From Leptospirillum sp037442005 (GTDB lineage Bacteria > Nitrospirota > Leptospirillia > Leptospirillales > Leptospirillaceae), in NCBI GenBank assembly GCA_037442005.1, contig JBBIRA010000012.1:1-40905 (forward strand): a stretch of 40,905 bases of DNA. The letters run 5' to 3'. This document shows positions 8,320 to 16,737 of the stretch, piece after piece. How positions within the stretch are numbered: the stretch's first letter is position 1; each line of letters opens with the position of its first letter. The notes beneath the pieces are model-generated. The model worked only from the letters and a program-made list of their open reading frames with translations. It had not been told where the DNA came from and did not search any database. Position numbers and translations under genes: made by a program.

Positions 8320-9264
8320 TCAGTAAAAGTCGATGATGTATCTGGCAGGATCAACCGGAACCCGGTTCCGGAGTACTCCATAATGGAGATGGGAGCCTGT
8401 TGACAGGCCCGTGTTTCCCATGTACCCGATCACCTCGCCTCTTGTGACTTTTTCCTTATCGTAGACAACGACCTGATCCAGATGAGCGTACAATGTCTCA
8501 AAACCATTTCCATGGTCAATCCTCACAGACTTTCCGAACCCCTGGTCCCAACCGGAAAACTCAACAACACCGTTGGCGGTTGCTATCACAGGCAGACCGA
8601 TCCGACCGGCAATATCGATACCGGGATGAAAATCTCTCCCGACTCCGAATGGAGAATTTCTCCACCCGAACACTGATGTCAGGACACCATGAGCGGGCCA
8701 GATGCTGGGGGTACTGGCCCAAAGCTGTGCCCGATCCAGAATCTTCTGTCTCAGGGATGCAAGACTGCCCTCCTGGTATGTCATCCCCGAGTTTAACCGG
8801 GTAAACTGACGGTCCATTTCTTCCATCAGATCAACCATGCCATTCTGGCCCTTCTGGATCAGGACTGCAGGCGCAGCCAATGACTCAGGTCCTCCCACTC
8901 CCTGCAAGGAAGAACCCTCCGGAGAGGTCCCATCAGGATCCATAATCATTCTGATCCGGTCTTCTCTCTTCGTCAGGTCAAGCAGTCTTGCATGAATTTC
9001 CTGAAGCCGGGAATAAACTCGTACAATTTCCTCTTTCTGTTCCTGACTTTTTCTTGCCAACCCGACCATCCGGCTTTCTTTATGTAACAGGGAATAGGCA
9101 ACAACAGAAAATGTCAGAAAGATTGTGAGAAAAATTCCAGAAAGGATCCAGCCCAGATAAAGCATCCTCGGAGAGATATCAAGCCTCACAACATTGTCTG
9201 AAGGAGACGGAATGAAGAGAATGGTATAAGTTTTTCCGTTTTTTTTAGGAGAAGGAACGTTCAT
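8320..9264 (-). CDS. M23-family (LytM) peptidoglycan endopeptidase, membrane-anchored
   Basis: A 314-residue protein with one membrane anchor (about 35-58), a helical/coiled-coil periplasmic linker (about 60-180) and a C-terminal M23 domain. The zinc ligands are in place: His213 and Asp217 in the HPGID motif and His294 in the HLH motif, with His261 of the AH motif supporting catalysis. Such proteins cut peptide cross-links or, if inactive, activate amidases; here the site looks intact. Starts at ATG 9264 or TTG 9267 are both possible. It heads the transcript leading into the kinase-lipoprotein-regulator genes, with 245 bases between it and the kinase. Confidence 0.92.
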   Translation of the reverse strand: MNVPSPKKNGKTYTILFIPSPSDNVVRLDISPRMLYLGWILSGIFLTIFLTFSVVAYSLLHKESRMVGLARKSQEQKEEIVRVYSRLQEIHARLLDLTKREDRIRMIMDPDGTSPEGSSLQGVGGPESLAAPAVLIQKGQNGMVDLMEEMDRQFTRLNSGMTYQEGSLASLRQKILDRAQLWASTPSIWPAHGVLTSVFGWRNSPFGVGRDFHPGIDIAGRIGLPVIATANGVVEFSGWDQGFGKSVRIDHGNGFETLYAHLDQVVVYDKEKVTRGEVIGYMGNTGLSTGSHLHYGVLRNRVPVDPARYIIDFY

Positions 9265-9290
9265 CAATTACCCATCCGGATCAATAAAAA

Positions 9291-9318
9291 TTCATATTAG
9301 CACCTGTTGATGAGACAA
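9291..9318 (-). promoter_or_regulatory. Candidate sigma-70 promoter for the M23 peptidase gene
   Basis: On the minus strand, TTGTCT (9318-9313) and TATGAA (9296-9291) are separated by 16 bases, about 27 bases before the start codon. The -10 matches four of six consensus bases. A second TTGACA lies at 9402-9397 but lacks a good -10. The 217-base gap to plsY is otherwise A/T-rich and shows no gene. Confidence 0.35.
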
Positions 9319-9484
9319 GAACTGCCGACTATTCCAGTTTGGAGGTAAAAACAGGAGACTTCCACCCTTGGGTAGTTTTCCTAATTCCAGAAAAAATGTC
9401 AATCCATAAATAATATTTTTTTATCCACAAAAAGAGGCAAAGACCACAAAAAACACATTTTTTCTTCCCGACAGAGCAGCCCGA

Positions 9485-10111
9485 TCAGGATCTTTTCAGC
9501 GGTTTCTCTTTTCCTTCCAGAAGACGACGGATGTTCTCCCGATGATGCCACCAGATCAAGACAGAAATCATCGCCATTGGAGGAAAAGCTGAGGGGATGA
9601 GGTGATGGGTCCGAACCAGCGCCGAGGCAAGTATGGGCAAAAGAAGATAGGCCGCCAGGGCTGACAGGGAAGAAATCCTTGTCAGGGCAAAGACAGCGAC
9701 CCACACACTGCACAGGACCACTCCCAAAAATGGGGACACACCAATGATTGCGCCCAAACCGACTGCAACACCTTTCCCTCCGCGAAAACCAAGCCATACA
9801 GGATAGATATGGCCCAGTATGGCAAACAGCGCCGCGTAGGAAACAGTCACAGGACTTGCAAGGTAGGTCGCCGCAAACATTGTCGCCAACAGGCCTTTCC
9901 CCATATCCCATACCAGAACCAGAACACTCAGGAGCTTTCCGGACCAGTCTTTGCCCAATACCCTGTAAGCATTGGTAAATCCGATATTTCCACTGCCCTC
10001 TTTTCGAAGGTCAACCCCCTTGATTTTTCCGGCCACAATCCCTGCAGGAAAAGACCCTGCAATATATCCAAACAGCGCAGCAAGCACGATATCTTCCACC
10101 AGCCGGTTCAT
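9485..10111 (-). CDS. plsY: Glycerol-3-phosphate acyltransferase PlsY
   Basis: An inner-membrane enzyme that transfers an acyl group from acyl-phosphate to glycerol-3-phosphate, the first step of phosphatidic acid synthesis. The 208 residues carry about five membrane segments. The three conserved blocks are GSFPAG with the following Lys, the GSGNIGxTNAYR loop, and the C-proximal GFRGGKGVA motif. The start at 10111 has a strong AAAGGAG and its ATG overlaps the pgsA stop (ATGA). A longer frame from 10174 is rejected because it would run 60 bases into pgsA. It closes the long lepA-to-plsY run. Confidence 0.95.
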   Translation of the reverse strand: MNRLVEDIVLAALFGYIAGSFPAGIVAGKIKGVDLRKEGSGNIGFTNAYRVLGKDWSGKLLSVLVLVWDMGKGLLATMFAATYLASPVTVSYAALFAILGHIYPVWLGFRGGKGVAVGLGAIIGVSPFLGVVLCSVWVAVFALTRISSLSALAAYLLLPILASALVRTHHLIPSAFPPMAMISVLIWWHHRENIRRLLEGKEKPLKRS

Positions 10112-10692
10112 TCTTTCTCCTTTGACACAGCGGAAGTGACACCCGACAGTTTCAGATACCAACGGAAGTACCAAACTCCCGAAACAATTGTCAAAATCAG
10201 GGAAACCCAGAAAAGGAACATCCCAAGGGACCGGATGTTCAACATGGAATCCATTCCCGGAACCCTGATTGTTGAACGGTTCCAGAGGAGAATTGTCAAA
10301 GAAATGGTCTGGAAAACCATCTTGGCTTTTCCCAGAGATTCCGCGGGAATAATGATCCCATCTGACGAAGCGATGGCCCGGAGACCTGAAACAGCGAGTT
10401 CCCTGGCCACAACGAGAATCGCCAGAACAACAGGAAGCAAATGGGCATCAACCAGAAGAAACAGACCCGTTGTCACCAGAATCTTGTCCGCAATCGGATC
10501 AAGCAGCTTTCCCAGTGTTGTCACCATGTCATATCTTCTCGCAATATACCCGTCGAGAAGATCCGTTGAAGACGCCACTGCATAAAGGAATGCGGACCAG
10601 AATGCCGTCCCCGGACTTTCCCTGAAAAAGAGGACCACCAGAATCGGGATCAGAACAATACGTCCCAGTGTGATCCCATTAGCTACATTCAT
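10108..10692 (-). CDS. pgsA: CDP-diacylglycerol-glycerol-3-phosphate 3-phosphatidyltransferase
   Basis: It makes phosphatidylglycerol phosphate from CDP-diacylglycerol and glycerol-3-phosphate in the inner membrane. The 194 residues have about four to five membrane segments. The full CDP-alcohol phosphotransferase signature is present: Asp44, Asp47-Gly48, Ala51-Arg52, Gly61, Asp65 and Asp69. Its ATG overlaps the kdsC stop by four bases and its stop overlaps plsY in the same way, so it is embedded in the operon. Within the family another alcohol acceptor is possible, but length and motif spacing favour PgsA. Confidence 0.93.
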   Translation of the reverse strand: MNVANGITLGRIVLIPILVVLFFRESPGTAFWSAFLYAVASSTDLLDGYIARRYDMVTTLGKLLDPIADKILVTTGLFLLVDAHLLPVVLAILVVARELAVSGLRAIASSDGIIIPAESLGKAKMVFQTISLTILLWNRSTIRVPGMDSMLNIRSLGMFLFWVSLILTIVSGVWYFRWYLKLSGVTSAVSKEKE

Positions 10693-11240
10693 GGATTGTC
10701 ACCTCCCTGGTGGCAGGAGCTAACAGACACTGAAGAAGTTCTCCCCAGAAGGATCCAGTCAGACACCTCCCTGACCGCTCCGTACCCCCCGTTCTTCCGG
10801 GTCACCCAATCCGCTTCCCGACGAACTTCCCATGGGGCATCGGGAACCGTCACCGACAAACCGGATGCTTTCATACAAGAAAGGTCAACAACATCATCAC
10901 CCATAAAAAGCACCCGATCGGGAGTCATGTTCCATGCCGATACAATCCGCTGAAACTCAGGTAGTTTCTCCCTGACACCAAGACTGGCTTCAGAGATCCC
11001 GAGCTCTGAAGCCCTTCGCCTGATGGCAGCGGAGTTTCTCCCCGAAAGCAGTGCCAATCGGATTCCCGCCCGCCGCAGAAGAACAAGACCATGTCCGTCA
11101 TGGAGGCTGAATGTCTTGATCTCTTCATCACCGGGGCCATAAAAAACCAGCCCGTTGGTCAGAACGCCATCGACGTCCATAATCAATCCGGAAATATTCC
11201 GGAAGGACCGGATCACCCTGGGAGGGGGAGAAAAGGGCAT
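10689..11240 (-). CDS. kdsC: 3-deoxy-D-manno-octulosonate 8-phosphate phosphatase KdsC
   Basis: A HAD-superfamily phosphatase that removes phosphate from KDO-8-phosphate, the third step of KDO synthesis. It has 183 residues, typical of the tetrameric KdsC type without a cap domain. The nucleophile motif MDVDGVLTNG has Asp22 and Asp24. Motif II (ALLSGR), a conserved GDDVVD segment for Mg binding and the GYGAVREVSD tail are all seen. It starts at ATG 11240, sharing one base with the kdsD stop (TGATG). Confidence 0.95.
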   Translation of the reverse strand: MPFSPPPRVIRSFRNISGLIMDVDGVLTNGLVFYGPGDEEIKTFSLHDGHGLVLLRRAGIRLALLSGRNSAAIRRRASELGISEASLGVREKLPEFQRIVSAWNMTPDRVLFMGDDVVDLSCMKASGLSVTVPDAPWEVRREADWVTRKNGGYGAVREVSDWILLGRTSSVSVSSCHQGGDNP

Positions 11241-12247
11241 CAGACGATTTTCTCCCTCAGACAGTCATGAAAATGTAAGATTCCTTCCACTTTCCCGTTC
11301 CGGAGAACAACCAGCTGGGTAATCTTCTTCTCTTCCATGATCCTAACGGCTTCAGACGCCAGCATATCCGGATCAATCGTGACCGGGTGGAAAGACATGA
11401 AGTCTTCCACAGGGCGCGCCAGAAGGTCTATCCCGTTTCCATTCATCTTGACTTGAGATGCCTGCCCCAGTGCACGCCGGAGATCTCCATCTGTCAGGAT
11501 TCCCTCAATGTGGCCTGAAGCAGACTGAATGGTTGTTAAGCCTAGCTTTTTTCCGGTCATCTCGATAATGGCATTTCCCAATGATGTTCCGGAAGGTACC
11601 GATGGTATCGATTCTCCCTTGTGCATAATGGAGAACACCCGGACAAAATACCGGCGTCCAAGAGCTCCCCCGGGATGAAGATTGGCAAAATCGGACACAC
11701 CAAAGCGTCGCTCGGAAAGAAGGACCATGGAAAGCGCATCCCCCAACGCCATCATGGCTGTCGTGCTTGAAGTGGGGGCAATTCCCAGCGGCCCCGCCTC
11801 TTCCTCGACCCCTGTCGCTAGGCACACCTCTGACTCAATCGCCATCTCACAATCCGGAAGGGTTACGATCGAAATGACGGGAATCGACATCCTTTTCAGG
11901 AAAGGAAACAAGGAAAGGATTTCAACGGTCCCCCCCGATTTGGACAATGCCAGGACAGTGTCTCCCTGATCAATCATTCCTAAGTCACCATGAAGCGCTT
12001 CGGCAGGATGAAGAAAAAAGGAAGGTGTTCCCGTTGATGACAGCGTTGCGGCGATCTTCCTGGCCACATGGCCCGATTTTCCCAATCCCGTAACAACAAC
12101 CTTCCCGTTTCTGGAAAGGATCAGCTCCACGGCCCGGACAAAAGGCCCTCCCAGACGCCCTGCCATCTCCCGGAGCCCTCTGGCCTCCTCTTCAAGGATC
12201 TTCTGTCCCAGCAACACCAAGGGACTGATGCTCTTTTCCAACGTCAT
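11240..12247 (-). CDS. kdsD: D-arabinose 5-phosphate isomerase KdsD
   Basis: It converts ribulose-5-phosphate to arabinose-5-phosphate, the first committed input for KDO. The 335 residues comprise an N-terminal SIS domain (about 35-170; GLGKSGHVARK and the SKSGGT motif) and two C-terminal CBS repeats (about 205-330). This is the normal KdsD/KpsF/GutQ architecture. Placement directly between kdsA and kdsC argues for the KDO pathway rather than a capsule or sugar-alcohol role. It overlaps kdsA by four bases. Confidence 0.95.
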   Translation of the reverse strand: MTLEKSISPLVLLGQKILEEEARGLREMAGRLGGPFVRAVELILSRNGKVVVTGLGKSGHVARKIAATLSSTGTPSFFLHPAEALHGDLGMIDQGDTVLALSKSGGTVEILSLFPFLKRMSIPVISIVTLPDCEMAIESEVCLATGVEEEAGPLGIAPTSSTTAMMALGDALSMVLLSERRFGVSDFANLHPGGALGRRYFVRVFSIMHKGESIPSVPSGTSLGNAIIEMTGKKLGLTTIQSASGHIEGILTDGDLRRALGQASQVKMNGNGIDLLARPVEDFMSFHPVTIDPDMLASEAVRIMEEKKITQLVVLRNGKVEGILHFHDCLREKIV

Positions 12248-13107
12248 GCTCCCGTCATGTCAAACAGATCCGGAGCCAATTTTTTTCGTGCTTCATGAAA
12301 CGGAAGAAGGTCTTTCAAAAGCTGCTCCAGTCGGGAGAGCGGAATCATGTTCGGACCATCGCTTGGCGCATGATCCGGATCCGGGTGAACCTCCATAAAA
12401 ATCCCCTGACAGCCGACAGAGAAGGCGGCCCGGGCAAGGGCGGGAACAAAACGCCGGTCTCCTCCCGAACGATCCCCTCCTCCGCCAGGACTTTGAACAG
12501 CATGCGTTGCATCAAAAATCACCGGGTACCCCATTGAGGACATGATCGGCAAGGAACGGAAATCGACCACCAGCGTGTGGTATCCGAAAGAAACACCCCG
12601 TTCGCATAGCAGGAACTGTTCAGACCCGGCCTCTTCCATCTTCCGCACCACATTGGCCATATCATCAGGAGCCATAAATTGCCCCTTCTTGACATGAACC
12701 ACGCGTCCGGATTGGGCCGCAGCGACCAGGAGATCCGTCTGTCTTGATAAAAACGCCGGTATCTGGAGAATATCCAGGACAGATGACGCTTCTGCTACCT
12801 GAGAAGGATCATGCACATCGGAAATCACCGGAAACGCATAGCGGGATCGAACCGCTTCCAGAATGGACAGACCCTCTTCCATTCCAACCCCACGGAAGCT
12901 TTTCCCGGAAGAACGGTTCGCTTTGTCATAGGACGCCTTGAAGACAAAAGGAAGACCTAACCGGTTCCGGATTTCGGAAAGCGCTCCGGCTACCTCAAGG
13001 GCATGATCCCGGGACTCAATGACGCAGGGACCTAAAATGAAAAGCGGCGCAGAATCCGGACCGACCGTTATGGGTCCAGACGGAGTCCTGATCAGAACGG
13101 TTTTCAC
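12244..13107 (-). CDS. kdsA: KDO-8-phosphate synthase KdsA
   Basis: It condenses phosphoenolpyruvate with arabinose-5-phosphate to KDO-8-phosphate in the cytoplasm. The 287 residues match the family. Features include the GPCVIES motif near residue 27, the FKASYDKANRSS substrate loop and the GxxxIFMEVHPDPDHAPSD C-terminal segment. Start is GTG at 13107, overlapping the pyrG stop by four bases; the purine-rich stretch before it is only a weak ribosome binding site, so coupling to pyrG is likely. Confidence 0.96.
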   Translation of the reverse strand: MKTVLIRTPSGPITVGPDSAPLFILGPCVIESRDHALEVAGALSEIRNRLGLPFVFKASYDKANRSSGKSFRGVGMEEGLSILEAVRSRYAFPVISDVHDPSQVAEASSVLDILQIPAFLSRQTDLLVAAAQSGRVVHVKKGQFMAPDDMANVVRKMEEAGSEQFLLCERGVSFGYHTLVVDFRSLPIMSSMGYPVIFDATHAVQSPGGGGDRSGGDRRFVPALARAAFSVGCQGIFMEVHPDPDHAPSDGPNMIPLSRLEQLLKDLLPFHEARKKLAPDLFDMTGA

Positions 13108-14768
13108 TTTTTCTCTTTTCCCGCCGTTAACGGTTGCGTTTCTTTTCCGGGAACACCATGGTTAATGGCTGCAGAAACAAACCCCAGGAACAAGGGATTC
13201 GGCGCGATCGGACGGCTGGTGAATTCCGGGTGGAACTGAGAAGCAAGAAAGAAGGGGTGGTCCGGGATTTCAATGATCTCCGGCAGATTCTTCTCTCCCC
13301 ATACGGCCGTGACAGAGAGCCCTTTCTCTTCCATAGGCTTTCGGTAATCGTTATTGAACTCGAATCGATGCCGATGTCTTTCCTGAACGGTGGAGCTTCC
13401 GTATAGCCGATGAGCCAGAGTTCCGGTGGAAAGCCTTACTTCATAAGCCCCAAGACGCATCGACGCCCCCTTGTCAACAACAAGGTCTTGCCCGGGAAGA
13501 AGATCAATTACGGCTTCCGTTGTCTGCGGATCAAATTCCCTGCTGGTGGCCTTGGAGAGCTTCAGAACATTTCTGGCAAACTCAATAACCGACAGTTGCA
13601 TTCCAAGACAGATTCCGAGAAAAGGAACGCGATTTTCCCTTGCAAAGCGGATGGCGGCCAATTTTCCTTCTGCTCCCCGGAATCCAAAACCCCCTGGCAC
13701 CAGAATTCCTCCCAACCCTTTAAAAAGTTCGGGATCAGCGTTTCTGCGTTCAATCTCTTCAGAATCAATCCAGACAATCCGGATCTTCGCTGAAAGTCTG
13801 GCTCCAGCGTGATGAAGTGCTTCAATAAGACTTTTATATGAGTCATGCAGATCGATATATTTCCCGACAACTCCAATGGAGACAGTTTTTTTGGCCTTAC
13901 GGATGTTTCCGAGCAGTTCCTTCCACGGCCCCAATTTCGCCTGAGGAGCGGGAAGCTTCAGATATTTGAGAATCAGTCTGTCGAGATGCTGCCGATAAAA
14001 CTCCATCGGGACCTCGTAAATCGACGAAACATCACGCGCTGAAATCACCGCCTCAGGGTCGACATTACAGAACAGCGCGATCTTGGAGCGGACCTCTTCC
14101 GGCAGTTCTTCCTCGCTTCGGCACATCACAATGTTGGGGCTGATCCCGATTTCACGAAGCTTGTGAACAGAATGCTGTGTGGGCTTTGTCTTCAGTTCAC
14201 AAGAGGCCCGGACATAAGGAACCAGGGTCAGATGGATATAGGCAACATTCTCTTTGCCGACTTCCCGGGGAAACTGACGGATTGTCTCCAGAAACGGAAG
14301 GCTTTCGATATCCCCGACCGTCCCGCCGATTTCACACAGGACAATATCGACATCCTTCCCCCGATCAAGAATGATTTTCTTGATTTCGTTTGTGATGTGG
14401 GGAACGATCTGCACCGTTCCACCAAGATACTCTCCCCGTCTTTCCCGTGTAATGACATCATAATAAATGCGGCCGGTGGTGTAGTTGTTGTTTCTCCCCA
14501 TGGTCAGGCTGGTGAAGCGCTCATAATGGCCCAGGTCGAGATCTGTTTCGGCTCCGTCATGCGTTACATAAACTTCCCCATGCTGGTAGGGGTTCATCGT
14601 CCCTGGATCGACATTGATATAGGGGTCACATTTCAAAAAGTTCACCCGATATCCCCGGGCTCCAAGGAGCATTCCCAGAGAAGCCGAGGCAATTCCTTTT
14701 CCAAGGGAGGAAACAACGCCCCCCGTTATGAAGATATATTTCACTGGGTGTTTCTTTTTTATGTCCAT
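13104..14768 (-). CDS. pyrG: CTP synthase
   Basis: It makes CTP from UTP, ATP and glutamine. The 554 residues have the N-terminal synthetase domain (about 1-275; GGVVSSLGKG P-loop around 16-25) and a class I glutamine amidotransferase domain (about 290-545) with Cys387 in GICLGMQ and His513/Glu515 in HPEF. Its start overlaps the kdsB end by ten bases and its stop overlaps kdsA. The position is functionally sensible: KdsB consumes CTP to activate KDO, and CDP-diacylglycerol for PgsA also derives from CTP. Confidence 0.97.
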   Translation of the reverse strand: MDIKKKHPVKYIFITGGVVSSLGKGIASASLGMLLGARGYRVNFLKCDPYINVDPGTMNPYQHGEVYVTHDGAETDLDLGHYERFTSLTMGRNNNYTTGRIYYDVITRERRGEYLGGTVQIVPHITNEIKKIILDRGKDVDIVLCEIGGTVGDIESLPFLETIRQFPREVGKENVAYIHLTLVPYVRASCELKTKPTQHSVHKLREIGISPNIVMCRSEEELPEEVRSKIALFCNVDPEAVISARDVSSIYEVPMEFYRQHLDRLILKYLKLPAPQAKLGPWKELLGNIRKAKKTVSIGVVGKYIDLHDSYKSLIEALHHAGARLSAKIRIVWIDSEEIERRNADPELFKGLGGILVPGGFGFRGAEGKLAAIRFARENRVPFLGICLGMQLSVIEFARNVLKLSKATSREFDPQTTEAVIDLLPGQDLVVDKGASMRLGAYEVRLSTGTLAHRLYGSSTVQERHRHRFEFNNDYRKPMEEKGLSVTAVWGEKNLPEIIEIPDHPFFLASQFHPEFTSRPIAPNPLFLGFVSAAINHGVPGKETQPLTAGKEKK

Positions 14769-15604
14769 GCAGTGTCATTCCCGGGTAAAAGGTCAAGATC
14801 GGAAGGAACATCAACCCGATAGGAGGGGTACTCCGTACGGGCTACAAAAATAGAAAATCCGTAATCAAGTGCTCTCAGCTGCTCAAGTTTTTCAAGCTCT
14901 TCCAGCGGAGAGGTGGGGAGCCGGCCAAACTCAAGGAGAACATCACGACGATAGCCATAAATCCCGAGATGCTGGTCCCAATTGAGATCCGGCCGATAGG
15001 AGTAGATCCCGTCACGATCAGCAGGAATGACGGACCTGGAAAAATAAAGGGCATACTGGGCCTGGTTGCAAACCACCTTCACAATATTGGTATTTTCTCT
15101 ATCTTCCGGATTGTCGAGACGTCTCCTCACCGTTGCGATCGGAACCCGGGGATCCTTGAGCAGCGGGGCAATGACCTGATCGAGAATCCGGCTGTCTCCA
15201 AGAATTTCATCGGCCTGGACATTGATAAAAATATCCCCGGGTGTCTCGGCTGCCACTTCAGCCATACGGTCCGTTCCCGTGCGGGCACCCCCCGATGTCA
15301 TCCGGACATCATATCCCCGTTCCTCCATCGTTGACCGGATTCGTTCATCATCTGTCGCAATGATCACCTGATCAACATAAGAAGACTCAGAGGCCTTGCG
15401 GGCGATCCATTCAATCATCGGACGGCCCTTGATATTGTGAAGCGGTTTCCCCGGAAAACGGGTGGAGGCAAACCGGGCAGGAATGACGACCACAATATGG
15501 GGATCCTCATCCTCGGAGGCAAAAGGCTTCGTCGAATGTTTCCCCGGAAACGGGATGATAAAGGGGGCCGGAGAAGAGGATGAGGGGCGGTGCTCCGAAC
15601 TCAT
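14759..15604 (-). CDS. kdsB: CMP-KDO synthetase KdsB with N-terminal extension
   Basis: It activates KDO with CTP to CMP-KDO, the donor used by the KDO transferase of lipid A. The catalytic core begins at about residue 36 with the VVVIPARFASTRFPGKPL nucleotidyltransferase motif. Typical enzymes start at that point, so the first 35 residues, rich in Ser, Pro and acidic residues, are extra. The ATG at 15604 is kept because it overlaps the upstream stop as ATGA and no ATG lies nearer the core; a GTG within the first core strand is an alternative. Other conserved parts (NVQADEI and the DLNWDQHLGIYGYR segment) are intact. Confidence 0.95.
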   Translation of the reverse strand: MSSEHRPSSSSPAPFIIPFPGKHSTKPFASEDEDPHIVVVIPARFASTRFPGKPLHNIKGRPMIEWIARKASESSYVDQVIIATDDERIRSTMEERGYDVRMTSGGARTGTDRMAEVAAETPGDIFINVQADEILGDSRILDQVIAPLLKDPRVPIATVRRRLDNPEDRENTNIVKVVCNQAQYALYFSRSVIPADRDGIYSYRPDLNWDQHLGIYGYRRDVLLEFGRLPTSPLEELEKLEQLRALDYGFSIFVARTEYPSYRVDVPSDLDLLPGNDTAWT

Positions 15605-16683
15605 TGCCGGATCTCCGTCCCATAACCCCTTGTTGAAAACGTACCGGTTCTCCGGTCAAACAGGGGAGACTGTCTCAGAACCCCTTCAAGCTCGCTTTTG
15701 GAGATCGCCGCCGTTCCGACAATCCCGACAACATAACCGGCAGCAATATTGGCCAGAACCGCCGCTTCGAGTAAGGAGGCACCGGATGAAACAGCCAGTG
15801 ACATGGAAGCAATGACTGTATCTCCGGCCCCGGTGACATCATAAACATTCTGGGCAACCGCCGGTATATGCGATACCTTGAGATTCTCCGGATTTTCAAA
15901 AAGCGTCATCCCCATCTCCCCCCGGGTGATGAGAAGAGACTGGCACTTCAACCGGTCAAACAAAGCCCGTCCCGCCTTTAAAAGAGTCTCCTCGGACTGG
16001 ATTTCAACCCCCGAAGACTGGGAGGCCTCCAGGTTGTTTGGCGTCAGAATGGTCGCCCCCCGGAAACTGTCAATCGTTGCAACCTTCGGATCCACAAAAG
16101 CGGGAACCCCGAAATGGGCAGCAAGTGCCATGGCATTACGGGAAAACTCCGGGGACAGGACACCTTTGGCGTAATCAGACAACAAAAAAACTCCGGCCCC
16201 GGGCAAAAGTTTTTCAAGCCGTTCAAGAAGAGCCGCCTGAACCTCTTCAGGAAGATTGTTGCGATCTTCCTCGTCATACCGCAACAGTTGCTGACTGTGT
16301 GCAATCACCCTTGTCTTGGTTGTGGTAGGCCTGACCGGAATAGCAAGAACCCCGGAGATATCGACATTCTCCTTTTCCATCTCGGCCAGAAGTTTTTGTC
16401 CATTCGAATCATCCCCTACGACCGACAGGAGCGCCGACCGGCCTCCGAGCTTCTGGATATTGTGGACAACGTTGCAGGCTCCCCCCAACCGGACGGACTC
16501 ATGGGTCACATTGACAACAGGGACAGGAGCCTCAGGCGAGATACGGGAGACCTTACCCCAGACATACCGGTCCAGAATGGCATCACCGGCAACAACCACC
16601 CGCCCCTTATCCATCCGGGACAGGACATCAAGAAGTCGGTCTAGCGAAACTTGATCTTTTGAGACGGCATATCGTTCAGCCAA
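15601..16683 (-). CDS. D-glycero-beta-D-manno-heptose-7-phosphate kinase (HldE domain I / HldA type)
   Basis: A PfkB-family kinase that makes heptose-1,7-bisphosphate for ADP-heptose, the inner-core LPS sugar. The 360 residues cover only the kinase half. Key parts are AGDAILDRYVWG (32-43), the ISPEAPVPVV substrate loop (48-57) and the DVTGAGDT anion-hole/catalytic signature (282-289; Asp288 the expected base). The C-terminal nucleotidyltransferase domain of two-domain HldE is absent, so a separate HldC-type gene should exist elsewhere. Start is TTG at 16683 behind AAGGGGG. It lies 54 bases after lepB and overlaps kdsB by four. Confidence 0.9.
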   Translation of the reverse strand: MAERYAVSKDQVSLDRLLDVLSRMDKGRVVVAGDAILDRYVWGKVSRISPEAPVPVVNVTHESVRLGGACNVVHNIQKLGGRSALLSVVGDDSNGQKLLAEMEKENVDISGVLAIPVRPTTTKTRVIAHSQQLLRYDEEDRNNLPEEVQAALLERLEKLLPGAGVFLLSDYAKGVLSPEFSRNAMALAAHFGVPAFVDPKVATIDSFRGATILTPNNLEASQSSGVEIQSEETLLKAGRALFDRLKCQSLLITRGEMGMTLFENPENLKVSHIPAVAQNVYDVTGAGDTVIASMSLAVSSGASLLEAAVLANIAAGYVVGIVGTAAISKSELEGVLRQSPLFDRRTGTFSTRGYGTEIRQ

Positions 16684-16737
16684 GAGGGCCCCCTTAAGAC
16701 TTGTTTATATCCTAAAAAGCGACAGGGACTACAGGGA

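Noticed and set aside
9399..9911. A 170-codon minus-strand frame overlapping plsY
   Set aside because: It is a shifted reading of the plsY membrane gene; plsY has the conserved motifs and the ribosome site.
9809..10585. A 258-codon plus-strand frame opposite plsY and pgsA
   Set aside because: Both genes beneath it are intact and strongly supported, and the frame has no motif or membrane pattern.
14163..14822. A 219-codon plus-strand frame opposite pyrG
   Set aside because: It is antisense to a complete, motif-bearing CTP synthase and shows no recognisable protein features.
16684..16737. Short direct repeat (CAGGGACTA twice) in the lepB-hldE1 gap
   Set aside because: Two nine-base copies are too short and isolated to imply function.
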